In this document: in pieces, positions 46,663 to 60,579 of the stretch
Layout: each line of letters begins with the position of its first letter
Numbering within the stretch: the first letter of the stretch is position 1
Source: Viscum album
Lineage: Eukaryota > Streptophyta > Magnoliopsida > Santalales > Viscaceae
Assembly: GCA_963277665.1 (NCBI GenBank)
Contig: OY728163.1
Location: 1,900,554,644-1,900,618,643 of the forward strand
Direction: 5' to 3'
DNA length: 64,000 bases
The notes under the pieces: generated by a model
Told to the model about the DNA's origin: nothing
The model's input: only the letters and a program-made list of their open reading frames with translations
Databases searched by the model: none
Translations under genes and position numbers: made by a program

Positions 46663-48850
46663 AGTCAAGATGTTGACGTTGAAGAAGTGTTGACTAGGGG
46701 ACAACGCAAATTATGTCACCTAAGTCTAGAATATGCTAGAATAAAATCTTTAGGATTTCTACGGGCGTGCTGAGAGAAAAAACCCATGGTATGGATTAAA
46801 TTTGATAAGAAATATCATATTAAATTTCGTGTAACCATAACTCATTACATGTAGTTTCTCATAAAAAAATTCACAAAATTCAAAAATACACGATATGAAA
46901 CCAAATTACACATCTTGTATTTCCTCAATTCAGTTTTTAAAAATAGTCTATCAACATAGGGTTCATGACCCTTCCTCCTCCCACTCAGTAGATGATCTGC
47001 TCCCTATCCTGCTGCTCAAAAGTTAACCCCCTCCACCTTCTCTCCCTTTCTCCCATCCTCAAACCCCACTCTACCTCAATATCCTCATTTACCCCTCCCT
47101 ATTTCAACCCTTCTCTAGTATTGAATGTATAAAAAATGTTCACCATTTCCCTCTATATTCACCATCTGAGTGGTATGAACCATCTCCAGTGAAGGTCCCA
47201 TGAGGTACTGCACCTCTCGCACCCCCACCACCTCTCATGAATTCCCCCTCTATTTATGATGTAGCCTCTGAGAAAATTGTTGCTTAAGAGGAGACCCAAT
47301 CCACATCCAGTGATTATTATGATGATGTTCACCCTTATAGACACTATATTCTCTACTTTTCAAACCCAAATCATTATGTGGAACTCAATCATTTGTAGAA
47401 GAAGTTTATGAGGACCAATAAAACCATTGATATGACCATTTTTCTCACTTACATGTCACCCTAGAGGTCCTACAGCTCCTTGAGCGCCTCCATATTTCAT
47501 CCATCATTGAGGTATGCGAGGAGACATACTAGGAGATGTTTTTAAAGTTTCTATCCACATTTAAAGTCACAATTGATAGTATCCACTTTAGTGTAGGAGG
47601 AATACCTCATTTTCTTTCCTTATCTATATTTGGAATTGGCCTCAGGATCTATAATAAGGATTTTATGAAATCCCAGGTATTCCCTACCTTACAACATGAT
47701 ACCACCAAGCCTGATTCAAAGTGGCTCTGGCAGATGATTTCATGAGATGATCACAATGACCATGAACCTAGGATCATCAAGTCCACCTAGTTCCAATGCC
47801 CAGCACTACGCATCCTGCATAGTTCCTTAATACATATTTGGTTTGCCTGAGCCGAGTCTCATGATAGTGTTGGTCAGATGGAAGTCATCATTCTCACCGC
47901 ATCCATGGGAGGCCTTTCCATCAACATGAAATTTCTGTTTTCATCCTATTATAGATACCATACTTAGATTATGAGAGGTACACTTATGGGAGTATCTTTT
48001 ATCACACATATTTCTCTTAGTCTTGGTGTTTTTGATGCAACGCTACTACTCACCTCCCTCGGTCCAATGGAATCTATTGATTTCCTACTACTTCACAAGA
48101 TGCAACTCCTGATCAAGGAAGATGATACCTAATGATGGGTAATATGAGTAGTTAAAGATACATTTGAAGCCCCAAAAGACCATGCAAGCACCCCACAATA
48201 CATACAACCCCCATATCCACCCCAAGACCCACATATTCTATAAATACCCCTAAAACTCCTACTATTTCACCCTCCAGAACCACCTACCCAACTTTCCACC
48301 CACCACATCATATCCAGAAAATATCTAGGCCACGAACCTATGCATTATAGAGAATCTGTGCCAGATATTTTAGCACCTATGTATCCCTATTACAGAGTTC
48401 TCCCACTTCACTACCCATTTTCACTATCACTGAACCCTTTCGAACCCTAATCATCTATCACTCGTATCCCATCCACCACCCCAACTGATTTATCATCAGA
48501 TATGACTGACCATACTACCCAATAAGAATACCTAGAGGAGAAATCCTAGAGGAAAAATGAACTAGCAGCAACCCTATCCATCGAGGTACCATTCATCGAT
48601 CCATCTTCTATACCCATGACCACATTATGGATCTATACCTACCCACCACCCACCACTTCGATTGCTTATAGCACCCCAACATAACCATCAATAGATGACC
48701 AATAATCTCTCTCATCCATTACAACCATTGATATGGTAGGACAGTTATAGACCCAATCCATTCTGGAGAATAATATCGATGATGTCAATGTAGAATTTGA
48801 TATTTCAAAGTGTTATCTAGTCCCCTCCCCTAGTTTTTGTATGCTTCCAG
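46663..48850 (+). pseudogene. Gypsy-C 3' gene, ATHILA ORF-1-like
   Basis: The clearest part is 47460-47745: EVLQLLERLHISSIIEVCEE, then the open 70-residue block FLSTFKVTIDSIHFSVGG, LSLSIFGIGLRIYNKDFM. This matches the family pattern of an E-F-x-S-T-F box, a strand ending F-x-L-G-G and L-x-E-F-G-x-x-L-G-L-Y. A second block near 48030-48130 reads FDATLLLTSLGPMESIDFLL. The 48160-48850 part is Pro/Thr-rich and open only in pieces. Function unknown; some authors treat it as env-like. No signal peptide or membrane span is visible. Confidence 0.65.
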
Positions 48851-50375
48851 AGTGATCATAATTTTATTATTTCTTCTATTTCCTTTCATGAATGCATCAA
48901 TGCACCTTATATATATTGGAAACTATTTTTTTTATATTTTACATAGTTGATTTTTCAAAACTTTATAGTATCCATGTCTAGAAACTCTATTTCATATATG
49001 GTTATTGATGCACCCTTTACACCATGTATCCTTGTTTGATGATTAACTCAACCCCTAAATGAGGTAGAGCATCAGATTTAGGAGTTGTCAAATGAGATTA
49101 ATGCTCATAAGAAACACTGAAGAGCATAGATACCCTCCCTTACACACCAGATACATGCATGGTGTACCCATGAAGTGATCAATCCTTATAAAAAACCTGA
49201 GAGATATAGGATACTACATCGAGTAGCTATAGAAGACAGAGGATAGATGAGATGATGGACTATACTAACTGATACTTTGGTCCATCAGTTTGGATAGTGA
49301 CATCATTGTTAGTGCATTATGGGAGGAAAAACATATTTTATATATTTTCTCATTTTGTAGTCAAACTATTATCCTGAGTAGTCCATTTATTGTTTTTTCT
49401 ATTAGTCATGAGTCACTTTGAATCTTATTGTACACATATATTTTCATTTATACCATCTATATTTCCTTTTTATTCACTACATGCACATGATATTTTACTT
49501 TTTATTCAATGCTTAAACCCAATGAACTAATGTTTCATATATTGTAGGATTTTTCTTTCTCACCACTATTGTAGGTATCCCAATTCAAAAATTAAGATAT
49601 CTCAACTTTCCTCATGGAATAACCATTATAGGGAGCTCTCGAATCATTATGATTTTATTTTCTAATTTCCATTTCTATAATATGATCTTTATCTACCATA
49701 ACCCTCCCATAGTACTTTCACAGATAGTGAAAGCACTATCTCACTCTATGTATGGGGGAGTTATTCTTCAATTTCACTTTTGATACACTTGAATTTTTTC
49801 CAATTCTCATTTATCTAAGAAAAAATTGTTTATCAAGAAGCATATTTTAAACCTAAATCTCATTATAACCATTTGAATAAATTAAATAGTTAAGTTGGAA
49901 ATGGATGGAAATCCTTGTTTTTCTACTGTTTCGATTTTTATAATTATTTTTGAGTATAGTAATTTAATTCAAAATTCAAAAATTTTGAGACTTTTTATTA
50001 ACTTATTTCTTGATTTTATACCCTTTGTGATTGCTAGTTTTATATGTTTTACTCTCATTCCCACGAGGATTTTGAGATTATAATTGCATATTATTATCTA
50101 ATCATATTTCTTGAGTGACACTTGGGACTTATAAAACTACTAGAAATTAAATTGAGATCTTATTGAGGCAATGACTAAAAAAAATACAATTTTAAATTGA
50201 TTAAGGCAATATTTTTTGAGATACTTTTTCTTGAGACCCATCTTACATCATTCCCTCAATAAGATAATATTTTCCATGAAAAAAATTATAGAAAATAACT
50301 ATTACAAGATAATTATCACTTCCTACAATAGTCTTTGTATTATGCATGATTTTGATTTGAATAAGTTTGGGGGGT
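48851..50375 (+). other. Gypsy-C 3' untranslated region with two purine tracts
   Basis: No coding sequence recognised. G-rich tracts occur at 49744-49752 (TATGGGGGAG) and 50367-50375 (AAGTTTGGGGGG). The second resembles the Athila polypurine tract directly before an LTR and is my preferred LTR junction. Two A-rich blocks of similar wording lie at 50500-50520 and 50630-50660. Confidence 0.55.
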
Positions 50376-52857
50376 GTTTTCAGATAGCATACATATGATG
50401 ATTTTACTAAGGAGATATACTATGGTGCTTTCTATACTGTTTGAATATAATCCATGAATAATTTGTGGAATTTTACATCTACCCTATTACTTTGAAAAAT
50501 AAAAAAGAAAAAGAGATTTTTGTTTTATATTAGGATGATAAAAAATCACCATTTTCATACAGATAAATCCTTTAAAGAATAATATGTGGTTACATAATGA
50601 ATTTGAGATCTATCCTAGACATTAAATTTGAAAAATTAAAAAGAAAAAAAGAAAAAAAGGTAACAAGATACTTTTTCACTTACATGATACATTTATAGAT
50701 CCAACTTGTGCCTCTGGGAGCATAGACTTCATTAGCAATGGAGGATTTATTTCATTACACATTTCATGAAATTCATGCATTATTCTTCATAGACTACCAT
50801 CCATTTTGAGATTTTTTTTCAATATTTTCCCACCTTCCCACATCCTTGGAGTCATTTGAACCTAAATGATGAAACCCCCATGATTGATTTTGTATTTTTC
50901 TTTATGAAGTTTTTATGATAAAACAAATACAAGCCTATGGTTAGGAACATGTACACAAGGTACGAGCATTACTATAGTTTCATTTTAACATGTGTGATTA
51001 TAGAAAACTTATTGCGAGGTAAATTTTAATTGGGTATAGAATTTTAGGAACCGTTAAGATGTTGTAACTATAAGATCAATAATTTGTTTAAAAGAATGAA
51101 CTATGAGGCATGACTAATTTTATATAAAAATATGATTTTTAGACTGACTTTTCTTCTTACACATAGTTTTATTTACATAAATATAATGATTTTTTCCTAT
51201 TTTAAAAATTATATACCCTTTGAAATCCCTATTGAGATCATTTTTCTTGTGGGTAATAAATTATTCTAGTGTGTGGGAATTTGATGAGATAAAATCATAT
51301 ATAATTTTTTATCATTTTATTAAGGATTATCCATGGTTTTACTCGATAATTCACCAGTTATCTGTTGTTTATTATAGGAAAAAGGTTTTCAAGGTTCCGA
51401 AGGAAAATATGAAAAAACTAACCAAAAAATGTCTATTACATGTCCTGAAACTCAAGAACACTATGTGTATAAAAATCTCATAAAATTTGGACAAGTCATG
51501 AAACGAGTTATGAAATAATTTCAAGTAATGTATTCATTACACAACGTGATTCAACAATAATCTTCATGTATCCTTTGATTTTAAATCCCACTTTCAAGAT
51601 AATTCCCAGAGGAAGAAACACATCGGGAGTCCCATATATACATCGTGTAAGGAGTCAAATTTCCAATTCTATAAATGATATTTGAATGAGATTTGAGTAG
51701 AGTCAAAAATCATTGAGTTAGACTCAGATTATCATTACATATCATGAAATAGAATTACACATCATGTAATATCCTTATTATTTACCTTGAGGAGTTGCAC
51801 CGCAGATAGATGGCACAACAGACTTTGGACATCTCCCATTTCTCTCTTATTTCTCTCTCAAATTTCATCCTCCCATTCTCTCTAAAATCAATTTTTATCA
51901 AGTATTTTAATTCTTTTCAATTTCTCAATCACTATGGATTTATTTTCAAGCATTATTTGTCCTTTTCATCATTCCAAAAACTGTGCTACATGAGTTTGTC
52001 AACCTAATCAATAATCTTTGGTAAATTCAGACTACACTTCTTATTGTTCTTATTACACGTATGTAGTTGATTGAAATCATGTTTGAATCAATATTTATAC
52101 TGATTTTTCTTAGTTTAATGTTTTTTAATTTTTTAATCTTAATAATTTTATATTATTAATTGTTTAAACTCAATCTCTATTAGTATGTTAACAATGTATT
52201 CAATTTCTATTCAATTTCTATTCAATTCTACCATGAGTAGATAAACTGCTTAGGGTAGGGATTGAGAATAGGGGTATTGAATCCATTTAATAATTAATTT
52301 TCAACTTGGTAATCTCAAGTAATAATAATTACATTAAATAATAATTGTTAATATAATTATTTTAAAAATCCTTAATCATAGAAAGTTTGAACAAACAACC
52401 ATGATATGATTAGAGAGGAATAAGAAATAACCATTATCCTATGATACTTTTGGATTTGGTATCCAAGCATAATGAATCCCAGTTGTAGCTATCTTGAGAT
52501 CAAAGAATAGATGTCTATTGAATATATCTACTTGGATTGACCATAACCAAATAGTGACCTCTTCACGATTTACAAACTAGACCTCAGGACCATACCAAGT
52601 TAGAATAAAAGACCATCCTTTCTTATAAACACCAAAATTGATCCCAATATTTTCCTTAAAACTACTAGATTTAATTAGTCATAAACTCTACCTTCTAGAG
52701 AGGAATTATACCATAAAGGGTTATAAGCCTTGTTTCTTCCATAAAATCCAAATATCCTCATTGGACCGACCCTGAACTACCAATATACTATTCACTAGTA
52801 ACAAGTGTAGTTTATGGAAAGTCAATATAATCTAACCACATCCTACATGAATTAAAC
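50376..52857 (+). repeat. Gypsy-C 3' LTR
   Basis: The start is placed after the G-rich tract at 50375 (TGTTTTCAG). The stretch 50376-51280 has no visible match near the 5' LTR, so either that copy is truncated or the LTR starts later. 51280-52857 aligns with the 5' LTR, including GGACCGACCCTG at 52763-52774. It breaks off at GAATTAAA (52857), before the final CATCA. Confidence 0.72.
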
Positions 52858-54468
52858 GATGTATGTGGGTGCTTTACTGAGAGTTTTATGTCACCTAGGG
52901 TAATTTTTCCACTTCCCAAGGTCATAATAAATGCATTTCACACAAAATTATTAGAAGGATATCACGAATTGGAGAATTTTTAGGAGATAATAAATACATG
53001 TTATTGATAATATAGTTTAAAATATAATAGAAAAAAATTATTTTTGATTCAAAGAAAGTGTGCAATATAAGTTATTGTTTTTTTCATAATTAAATAGATC
53101 TATAAACCTGAGAAGATATATAAGATATAATATATGAAATTATTGTTATTTAATATATAAATATTCATGGTAATATCTTAGTATTTATAGATTTTAATAT
53201 ATTATTTTTGTAATGTAAGTGTTATGAAAAAATGATTTTGGAGTATGGTTCAATGGAGTCAAAATAGGTGCTTGAACAGGCTGAATCAATAACAATGTAC
53301 AAGTTTTTTACCTTATATTTTCACTCCATGAGACATATATTTTACAATACCTTATATTTTTATAATAATTATGTATCCAACACCAATATAATATTTATTT
53401 ACCATGTTTCTTTAATTATTCATTTTATTTTCTATTTTATTTGAAATTATATCCATCAAGGGGATTTCATTGTAAAAATTTAAATGTAAAAAGGATTTTC
53501 TTGGACTCAATTCTAATTCATTGATACATAATACATATTTTCACCATATTATTCTTATATTATATATTTACATCCCATGTATCAATTATTTTCAGACAAT
53601 TTTTCAATATCATGGGAAATACTAATCCAAATCACATTATAAATATCAAATGTCTATTAATTGAATTTTTACCCCACTTGTAAGGTTTCTTCAGAACCAA
53701 TATTTCATTAATTAAGATAAAATTTACTATATTAAAAATTTTATAGGTTATTCCCTCAATATATATTATTATATGGATTTTTTTATTTGAATATCTTAAA
53801 ATGATTTTATGATATAAAATATATTTTTTACTCTTTCTGTTTTCAATATTTTTTGTATGGAACTATAATTATGTGTTACACATTCATTTTTTTTAAAATA
53901 TAATTTACTTTATTACAACCCTAAACATCATTTTGGATTAGAGTTTTATATAATTAGATCATAAAAAACATATAACAAATCTTATATTACAAAGTGGACT
54001 CTTCAAATTTATATCAATTTATTCAAAATATGAATCTTTAAAAGAAAAAAAGAATTAATTTTAGGAAAATCATAATGATTGTAAACATTAAATAATATTA
54101 TATTTACACATCCTTAAACACTGTGATTTTTTTAAAAATATATCATGAGAACAAAATGTTTAACAAGGGAGATAAAAACAAGAAATCTATTAGTGTATTG
54201 AAAAAAATTAAACCAATGTAATGTTTAAATTTATAGTCAATCTTAATTGAGCATATAAAATAAAAAAATTAACATGAAAAAGCAAAGAATATTTTCTCAA
54301 TGAAAACCATTAAAAATATTAAAAGAATATAAATAACTTTTTTTTTGGAAACTAGGAGCATCATTTCATTAAACAATTTCAAATCCCTTTAAATTAGAAT
54401 ACACATAAGTACAAATTCCAATATAATTTTATAGAGAACATAATCATTAACCAATTAATTAGATATCT

Positions 54469-54675
54469 ATAATGGTACTCACCCTTATTGTAAGATATAT
54501 TAGTGTCACTTTTTTTCATTAGCTATAACGGGGCACAATCCTTCATATAATCTATATTGGGCTCACCCATGAGCAATAATGGTTCTCAACCCATCATATA
54601 AGATATATTGGTCTCACTTGTTATTAATATAATTCTCACGTACCATATCATGAATAAAATATATTATGAATGAAA
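54469..54675 (-). repeat. Four diverged units of about 53 bp
   Basis: Units start with ATAATGG or a variant at 54469, 54525, 54576 and 54629, each followed by a TCAC box and an AAGATATATT-like box. Tandem, about 51-56 bases apart. They lie in the minus-strand LTR. Confidence 0.72.
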
Positions 54676-55290
54676 CTTTTCATAGTGAAACCCATTAAAA
54701 TAATCTCATAAACCCAAATAAAAACATATTTTAATATCTAAATTCCAATTTCTTTTAAAAATGAATTAAAAATATAAAAAATCAACATAACATAATGAAT
54801 GCATTTTCATTAAAAGTAACCATTGATAAATATATATTAAACCTCAAATAATTTTGGAATCATGTTTATGTGAAATTTTCTTTAGGTCAAATATGATAAA
54901 AACATTCCTTTTAGTATTGGTAAAAAGATATGGAAGTGTAACTTTAAGAAAGCACCTAACCTTGAGTATGATTTATCATGTAAAATCATTATATTCCTAA
55001 AAAAACATAGGATAATTTTATATGTTCATAGAATCATTTATCAGGTTTATTATTTCTTTTACATCACTTATTTCGAGGTTGAATACAATTACAAAATTAT
55101 TTAATTTCACATTAGATGTTTTGATGATATTTCCACCATAAGTCCAAAATGACATAGGTATGTTGACTATGGTAAAAGTGGAAATTAATAAAACATATCC
55201 ATAATAATATAAATGACACAATAATATTTTTTAATCATAAATTACACTATTAAATCCAACCATTGAATTTGGTTATGAGAAATAAACTAT

Positions 55291-55512
55291 GTTAAATCAT
55301 GGAGATGGTAAGCTGTATGCAGACATGATTAATGCTTCCATTTTTAAACAATCATTATGGAAATAATATAAATATTATATTATATTTATATAATTATAAT
55401 AATTAAATATATATTATATTATATTGTAAAATATACAAATATTTTTAATCCATTTGATATAATAATAAAAAATGAATCCCATCGCTTCATGGATGTGGTA
55501 GTCCACGCATAC
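55291..55512 (-). repeat. Two diverged units of a 190-bp LTR repeat, minus orientation
   Basis: On the minus strand the unit core reads GTATGCGTGGACTACC followed by CATGAAGCGATGG (55475-55512), and again in weaker form at 55291-55321, 190 bases away. These are the inverted counterparts of the four units at 57784-58430. Confidence 0.75.
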
Positions 55513-57430
55513 GCACAAACAACATTATTATTTTATGGAATAAAAAATTAAGAACTTAAATGATATATTATCTTTTATGAATGGTAAATATTTAATGAAT
55601 ATCATATATATAAATTAAAATTCCATAAATGTAACTATAATTTAGAGATGATAATAGAAAAATTAATTACATTGGTTTGCGAGGTGAAAGTCTCCTATAT
55701 ACAGGAACAATGAATTATTTTCCCATTTGATGAAAGAGTAGATGAATATAAGTCATTAAAATAACATAATAACTTATTAATATATGAAGGATACTAGAAT
55801 TATTATTTTATTATGGTTGAAGAAGGATTTATATATATTTATAAATAATTTTTTTTGAAACATACAGATAAAACCTATACTTATTCTTTGGGAAACCTCC
55901 ATTTTTTAAAACCTTAAGAATTATATGATTGGTATTTTTCCTAAACTAAGACCTCTAAAATGTTGGGAAGGATTATATAAATTTATTTAGTTTGGTATTT
56001 TCCAAATAAAAACATTTTTGATGTGTGGAGGAAATAGAATAATATGTTCCCATTTATAAGAAACGAGAGGTTCACCAATGGAATTTTATAAATCTTTTGA
56101 TTAATATAAATTTATTTTCAATTACAAATGGGTCTGATGTGAGTTATTTAAAACATAATATTAGGATATTTCATAATAAAATCATAATTGTTTTACCTTT
56201 TTATTAATATTTATACCCTTTTATTTTTGTTTTAGCCCATATGAATAGCCTTTAACTCTTACCATAAAAAATGAATATTTACACATTAAGGGTAAATATA
56301 TTTACAATAAAATAAAAAAACCTTAAATTGAACATGGTTTATCTTTAAAACCTTATAGTAATCCCTTGTGTGACTATTAAAATAATAAAATAATAAAATG
56401 TTATCTGATAGCGTATGTGATGGGAAACACAGAGCTTAAACAATCCATGAAATATATTTCATTAAATTTAATCTCTTTGATATCTTGTAGAACTTGAAAC
56501 CCCAAGTCGAAATGAACCATAATATAGTATAAAATTATAATATAGACTTTAAATTTTCTAATATAAATAATAATAAATAAATTATGAAAATTGAGGTTGT
56601 TTATTGATTATAAATAAAATAAGAATCATTTAATATAAAATTAAATGTTTTCTGAGCAACAATTGTTTTTCTTTCTGAAAGTCGATTTAGTAACCTTTGG
56701 CACATAAAATTTAAAATAAATTTTTATAGCTTTTAGAATATTTATATGATAAAAGTAGAAATATTTTAGATATTATAACATAAAAATTTTCTTAGGATAA
56801 CTTTTTGGGATTATTATAAAATATTTCATTTTTCAATAAATAGTTAAAAACACTAAATACTAATTGAAAATTACCTTTTAATTAAACTTATTTATAATGT
56901 TAAAATATATTTTAAACTGGTTTAAAGATAAAATGTGTAAAATTATATTAATATTAATTCAAATATTTCAATTCAAATCATCTTAATTTGTAATTTTTAT
57001 ATAAAATAATTTTTAACTTTTGAACATTTTGTCTTTGAAAACCTGTTTTCTCGTCACATCTACTGGATTAATTTTATATTATTTGTTTTTTCAATTATGT
57101 GAATTAAATTTGGAAAAATTAATTTTATTTATGGAATAATAATTATATATTTTTTCTAATAATTTTAAAATAATTTTTTATCAAAATGAATAATGAAAAC
57201 TATAAAAATTAATTACCGCGATTAATATAAAAAATGATTTATCGGGGGTTAAAATAAAAAGAAAAAGGCTAAAATGACCTAAAAACTTGTATAAAAATTA
57301 TATTATAGTCATATTTTTAAATTATAATGTATCTTTCTTGATAATAATCCACTTTTGACCATTTATTTTGGAGAAAAATGGGGGTTCTCCTTTTACATTT
57401 CAAAAATTATAAGTGTGTCACTCCCCTCAC

Positions 57431-57440
57431 TTATAAAAGG
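57431..57440 (+). promoter_or_regulatory. LTR TATA box of Gypsy-D
   Basis: TTATAAAAGG preceded by a CTCCCCTCAC stretch and followed by a pyrimidine-rich block (57441-57475), a usual LTR core-promoter layout. The corresponding Gypsy-B position near 34100 has lost a clear TATA. Confidence 0.65.
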
Positions 57441-57783
57441 CCACCCTTTCCTCTCTTATCCACATCCTAAATCATTTTTAGATCTGAAAATACATGACAA
57501 AATCAATTCCCAAATTCAATATCCTCATACTATAGTCATTATATTTGTTATAAAAAATCATATAAGTCATTTTTTCTGAACCTAACGAGTTTATATGAAG
57601 AAGAGATATTGTTCACCAATGCATGTTTTTATTCTATTTCTTCCTCCACCTCCTTAAATTCTTATTATAAATATATTATATAATAAAATTAGTCTATTAA
57701 ATATAAATATTTTTTATTATAATAAGTTAATGATTATAAACCCTCAATTTTTCCATAAAATGAGTTGTGAAACCATTATTCAT

Positions 57784-58430
57784 GTGTACGTTCGACAACT
57801 GCCTCATGAACCAATGTCATTCGCTTTTCCAGAATGTCCTCTCATAGTTTGGAATGATGATGGATATAAATTATTTATATGATATGTATAACATAATTAT
57901 ACCTATGTATTCATTATATTATATATTTACTTTTTATATTCCATTTTTATGGGATACAATAACCTATCTCTAGTGTACGATGGACTGTCGCCTCGTGAAG
58001 CGATGTGATTCATCATTTTCTAACACATCACATGGGATATAAAAAGGAAAAATTTAATTAATATATGTGATATAAATGAAAGAATTTTTTTATTCATGAA
58101 ATATTTATCATTATGAAGAAATAAAAATTTTCTTTTTTACACTGAAAAATGATAACATTGTTCATATATGTGTGGACTACCGACTTCACAAAGTGATGTG
58201 GCTATCTTTTCATCAATACATCACATGGTTTATATATATAATAATATTTAAAGAAATAATATATTAAATATTATATTATTAATATTATTATGTAAATATA
58301 AAATATTACTAACCGCCATTCCATAATGATCCTTGAAAAATTGAAATATTACTCATGCATATGTATGGCCTACCATCTGAATGATCATAACATACATAAT
58401 TTTTCATAACCATTAACCATGGTTGGTTTT
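57784..58430 (+). repeat. Four diverged units of a 193-bp LTR repeat
   Basis: Units start GTGTACG (57784), GTGTACG (57973), GTGTGGA (58170) and GTATGGC (58363), 189, 197 and 193 bases apart. Each core goes on to an ACTACCG-, CATGAAG- and GATGTG-like run, then an ACATCACATGG-like box about 50 bases further. The sequence between cores is AT-rich and more variable. Confidence 0.8.
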
Positions 58431-60579
58431 AAAATTATGATTGATGTTAAAATGTGATAATTATTTCATGAATATTATTTTATATATGAATGAACTGTAT
58501 AATATGTGCATTAACTAGATATTTCCTGACAAAACACGTGTAGAAAACAAGGCAATTAAAACCAAAATGAAATAAAATAATGAAATATTATTAAAGGAAG
58601 TTTGATAAGATGTTATAAAAAGATCATATATGGTATTTTAAATATTAATATGGTTTTCTAATAAGTTAATAAAATGTTTAAAACCTCTATACATGAGGTT
58701 AATGGACGTTCAACCAAAAATATACATGAGGTAAGGTATTTCTTAACTCAATTTCCATTCATTTAGTTAAACTCATACTTAATTATTTAGGTCATGGTAA
58801 AAATACATGAGAATTGAAACATTATTATTTTAATATTTATTTCCACTCGTTTTATATAGATTTAAATTTGATTCAAATAACGAATTCATTGATTATTCCA
58901 CATGTTAGTGATATTATATTTGTAATGGACATCAACTCAATTTTACTTTATTAACGAATCCATATTATTGTACACCTAATTTATTTTATATGCATTATAT
59001 AGTTACCCATTGAAATTTAATATAATGAATATTTCATTCTTCATAATATTTTATGTTTCAATATAAACTCTTTTATCCCATGTTATTTGAATTGAAAATG
59101 AACAAGTGATAATAAATTTCATAACTCAATTTCTTTCATTGGGTTATATTGATTCATCCATTACTTTTACATTATTATATTATGTGTGTAAATAAACTTG
59201 ACTGTATTATTTTTTATTTCCATTTTTTTATATGTACATACAATTTATACCCATAATTTATTCATTTATTTATCTTCACTTCAATATTATGATGTTTGTG
59301 AGGTTTTATTTGATAATCTCATTGTAATTAAGATTGTTTTTCTTGAATTTCAGTTAATATAAATTATTTTATCCTTATTTAATAAGCCATTTAATTTACC
59401 ACTCATGTGGTTATTCATGAAATTATTCATGTTTTATTACCATTTTACACTATTTGAAACATAAAATTATTGAAAAATTTATTTTAAGAAAATTTAAATT
59501 CATTTATCTCTTTGTTCAGAAATCCTTTTTTCCAAAACCATGTTTTTAAAAAATGTTTTTAACTTGTTAAAATTTATTTATTAATGATATTTCTACTAAT
59601 TTTTAATTTTTATAAATTTTTTTAAAAAGAATATTTATGTATTTTTAAAAACAAATATCATTTTTCTTTTACCAAAAAATGAATGGATTCTATGTTTCTA
59701 CATGTACTATATGAATGGTATTTGGTACTTCCATGAACTCTAAGATTTTTTAAATATTACCTTATAAGTGACAATTATTATTTCAAAATAAAATTATTTT
59801 AAAAATATTTTGTGAACTTTTAGTTTAAAAAATTCATTTTCTAAATGAAAATGATATTTTCCTCAAAAAATATTTTAAATATATTTTTTATGATATTTAT
59901 ATACATCAAAGAAAAAAAATATTTATTCTTACTCAAATGGGAATGTGTTGTATTGATACCATCCTTATTAGTTCATTGGATTCTCTATGATGATTTTGAC
60001 CAAGGAATATATTGACATTCACTTTCTTGATTCAATTATATAGTCATTATCATTGTATTAAAATATTCACTTCCATGTTATCATAAGACATTAAATTTAA
60101 ACTAAATATCTATATTATTTATCATAGATATACTTATTTATTAAACTATATATCATTTCTCTATATGGTGTTTAAATTATTTAACTGAACAGTGAAATAT
60201 TGATAATATGTGTTCTTTCTTAAAAAAGATAATTATTTTTAAGGAATTTTATTCATGAGTTAAATCAATTATTTGATATATAAGAAATGATTTGGACATT
60301 GAATACATGGGAGGGTCCTAGTCATTGATAGCCCCTCAATGAATCGGTAGTCTTCTTAGGTGAATTAGTAGGCTTGCATAAAATTACTTGTCCAGACTAG
60401 ATGAGTTTGTAACAAGAATTTTTAAACTGTCTTGTGAAAGCTCTTGATAGTTGACTTAGTATGTTACTAACACATAACATCTAATAATTATAAATTTCAT
60501 TAATTAATAATTTAGTTTTTATTATCCATTATATTTTTGAAATGATATTTTCTATATATGTAGTTTATTATTAATTATT

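Larger units (their letters stand above)
39400..52857 (+). mobile_element. Gypsy-C: Athila-type Ty3/gypsy element
   Basis: Two homologous LTRs flank a 9.4-kb internal region. The tRNA-Asp-type primer site, the gag motif F-S-G-L-x-S-E-D-P-x-E-H, the pol blocks and a large 3' gene resembling the ATHILA ORF-1 family all agree on Athila. Every gene is broken. The right LTR lacks the last 25 or so bases seen in the left one, and is cut at 52857 by the next element. Confidence 0.87.
52860..56480 (-). repeat. Minus-strand LTR of the Gypsy-B/D family
   Basis: At 52860 the plus strand starts TGTATGTGGG, giving a CA end on the minus strand. Reverse-complemented, 55283-55325 and 55475-55512 match repeat units of the plus-strand LTR at 58355-58400 and 58165-58205. 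A TATA-like TGTATATAGG lies at 55694-55703 on the minus strand, in the corresponding promoter position. The right boundary is approximate. No internal genes of this copy are seen, so it may be a solo LTR or a fragment. Confidence 0.65.

Noticed and set aside
56062..56066. AACGA as the right-hand target duplication of the minus-strand LTR (left copy 52855-52859)
   Set aside because: The adjacent bases do not give a TG/CA LTR end, and five bases will recur by chance.
57784..58430. Centromeric satellite array
   Set aside because: The monomer length is suggestive, but there are only four diverged units, all inside an LTR.
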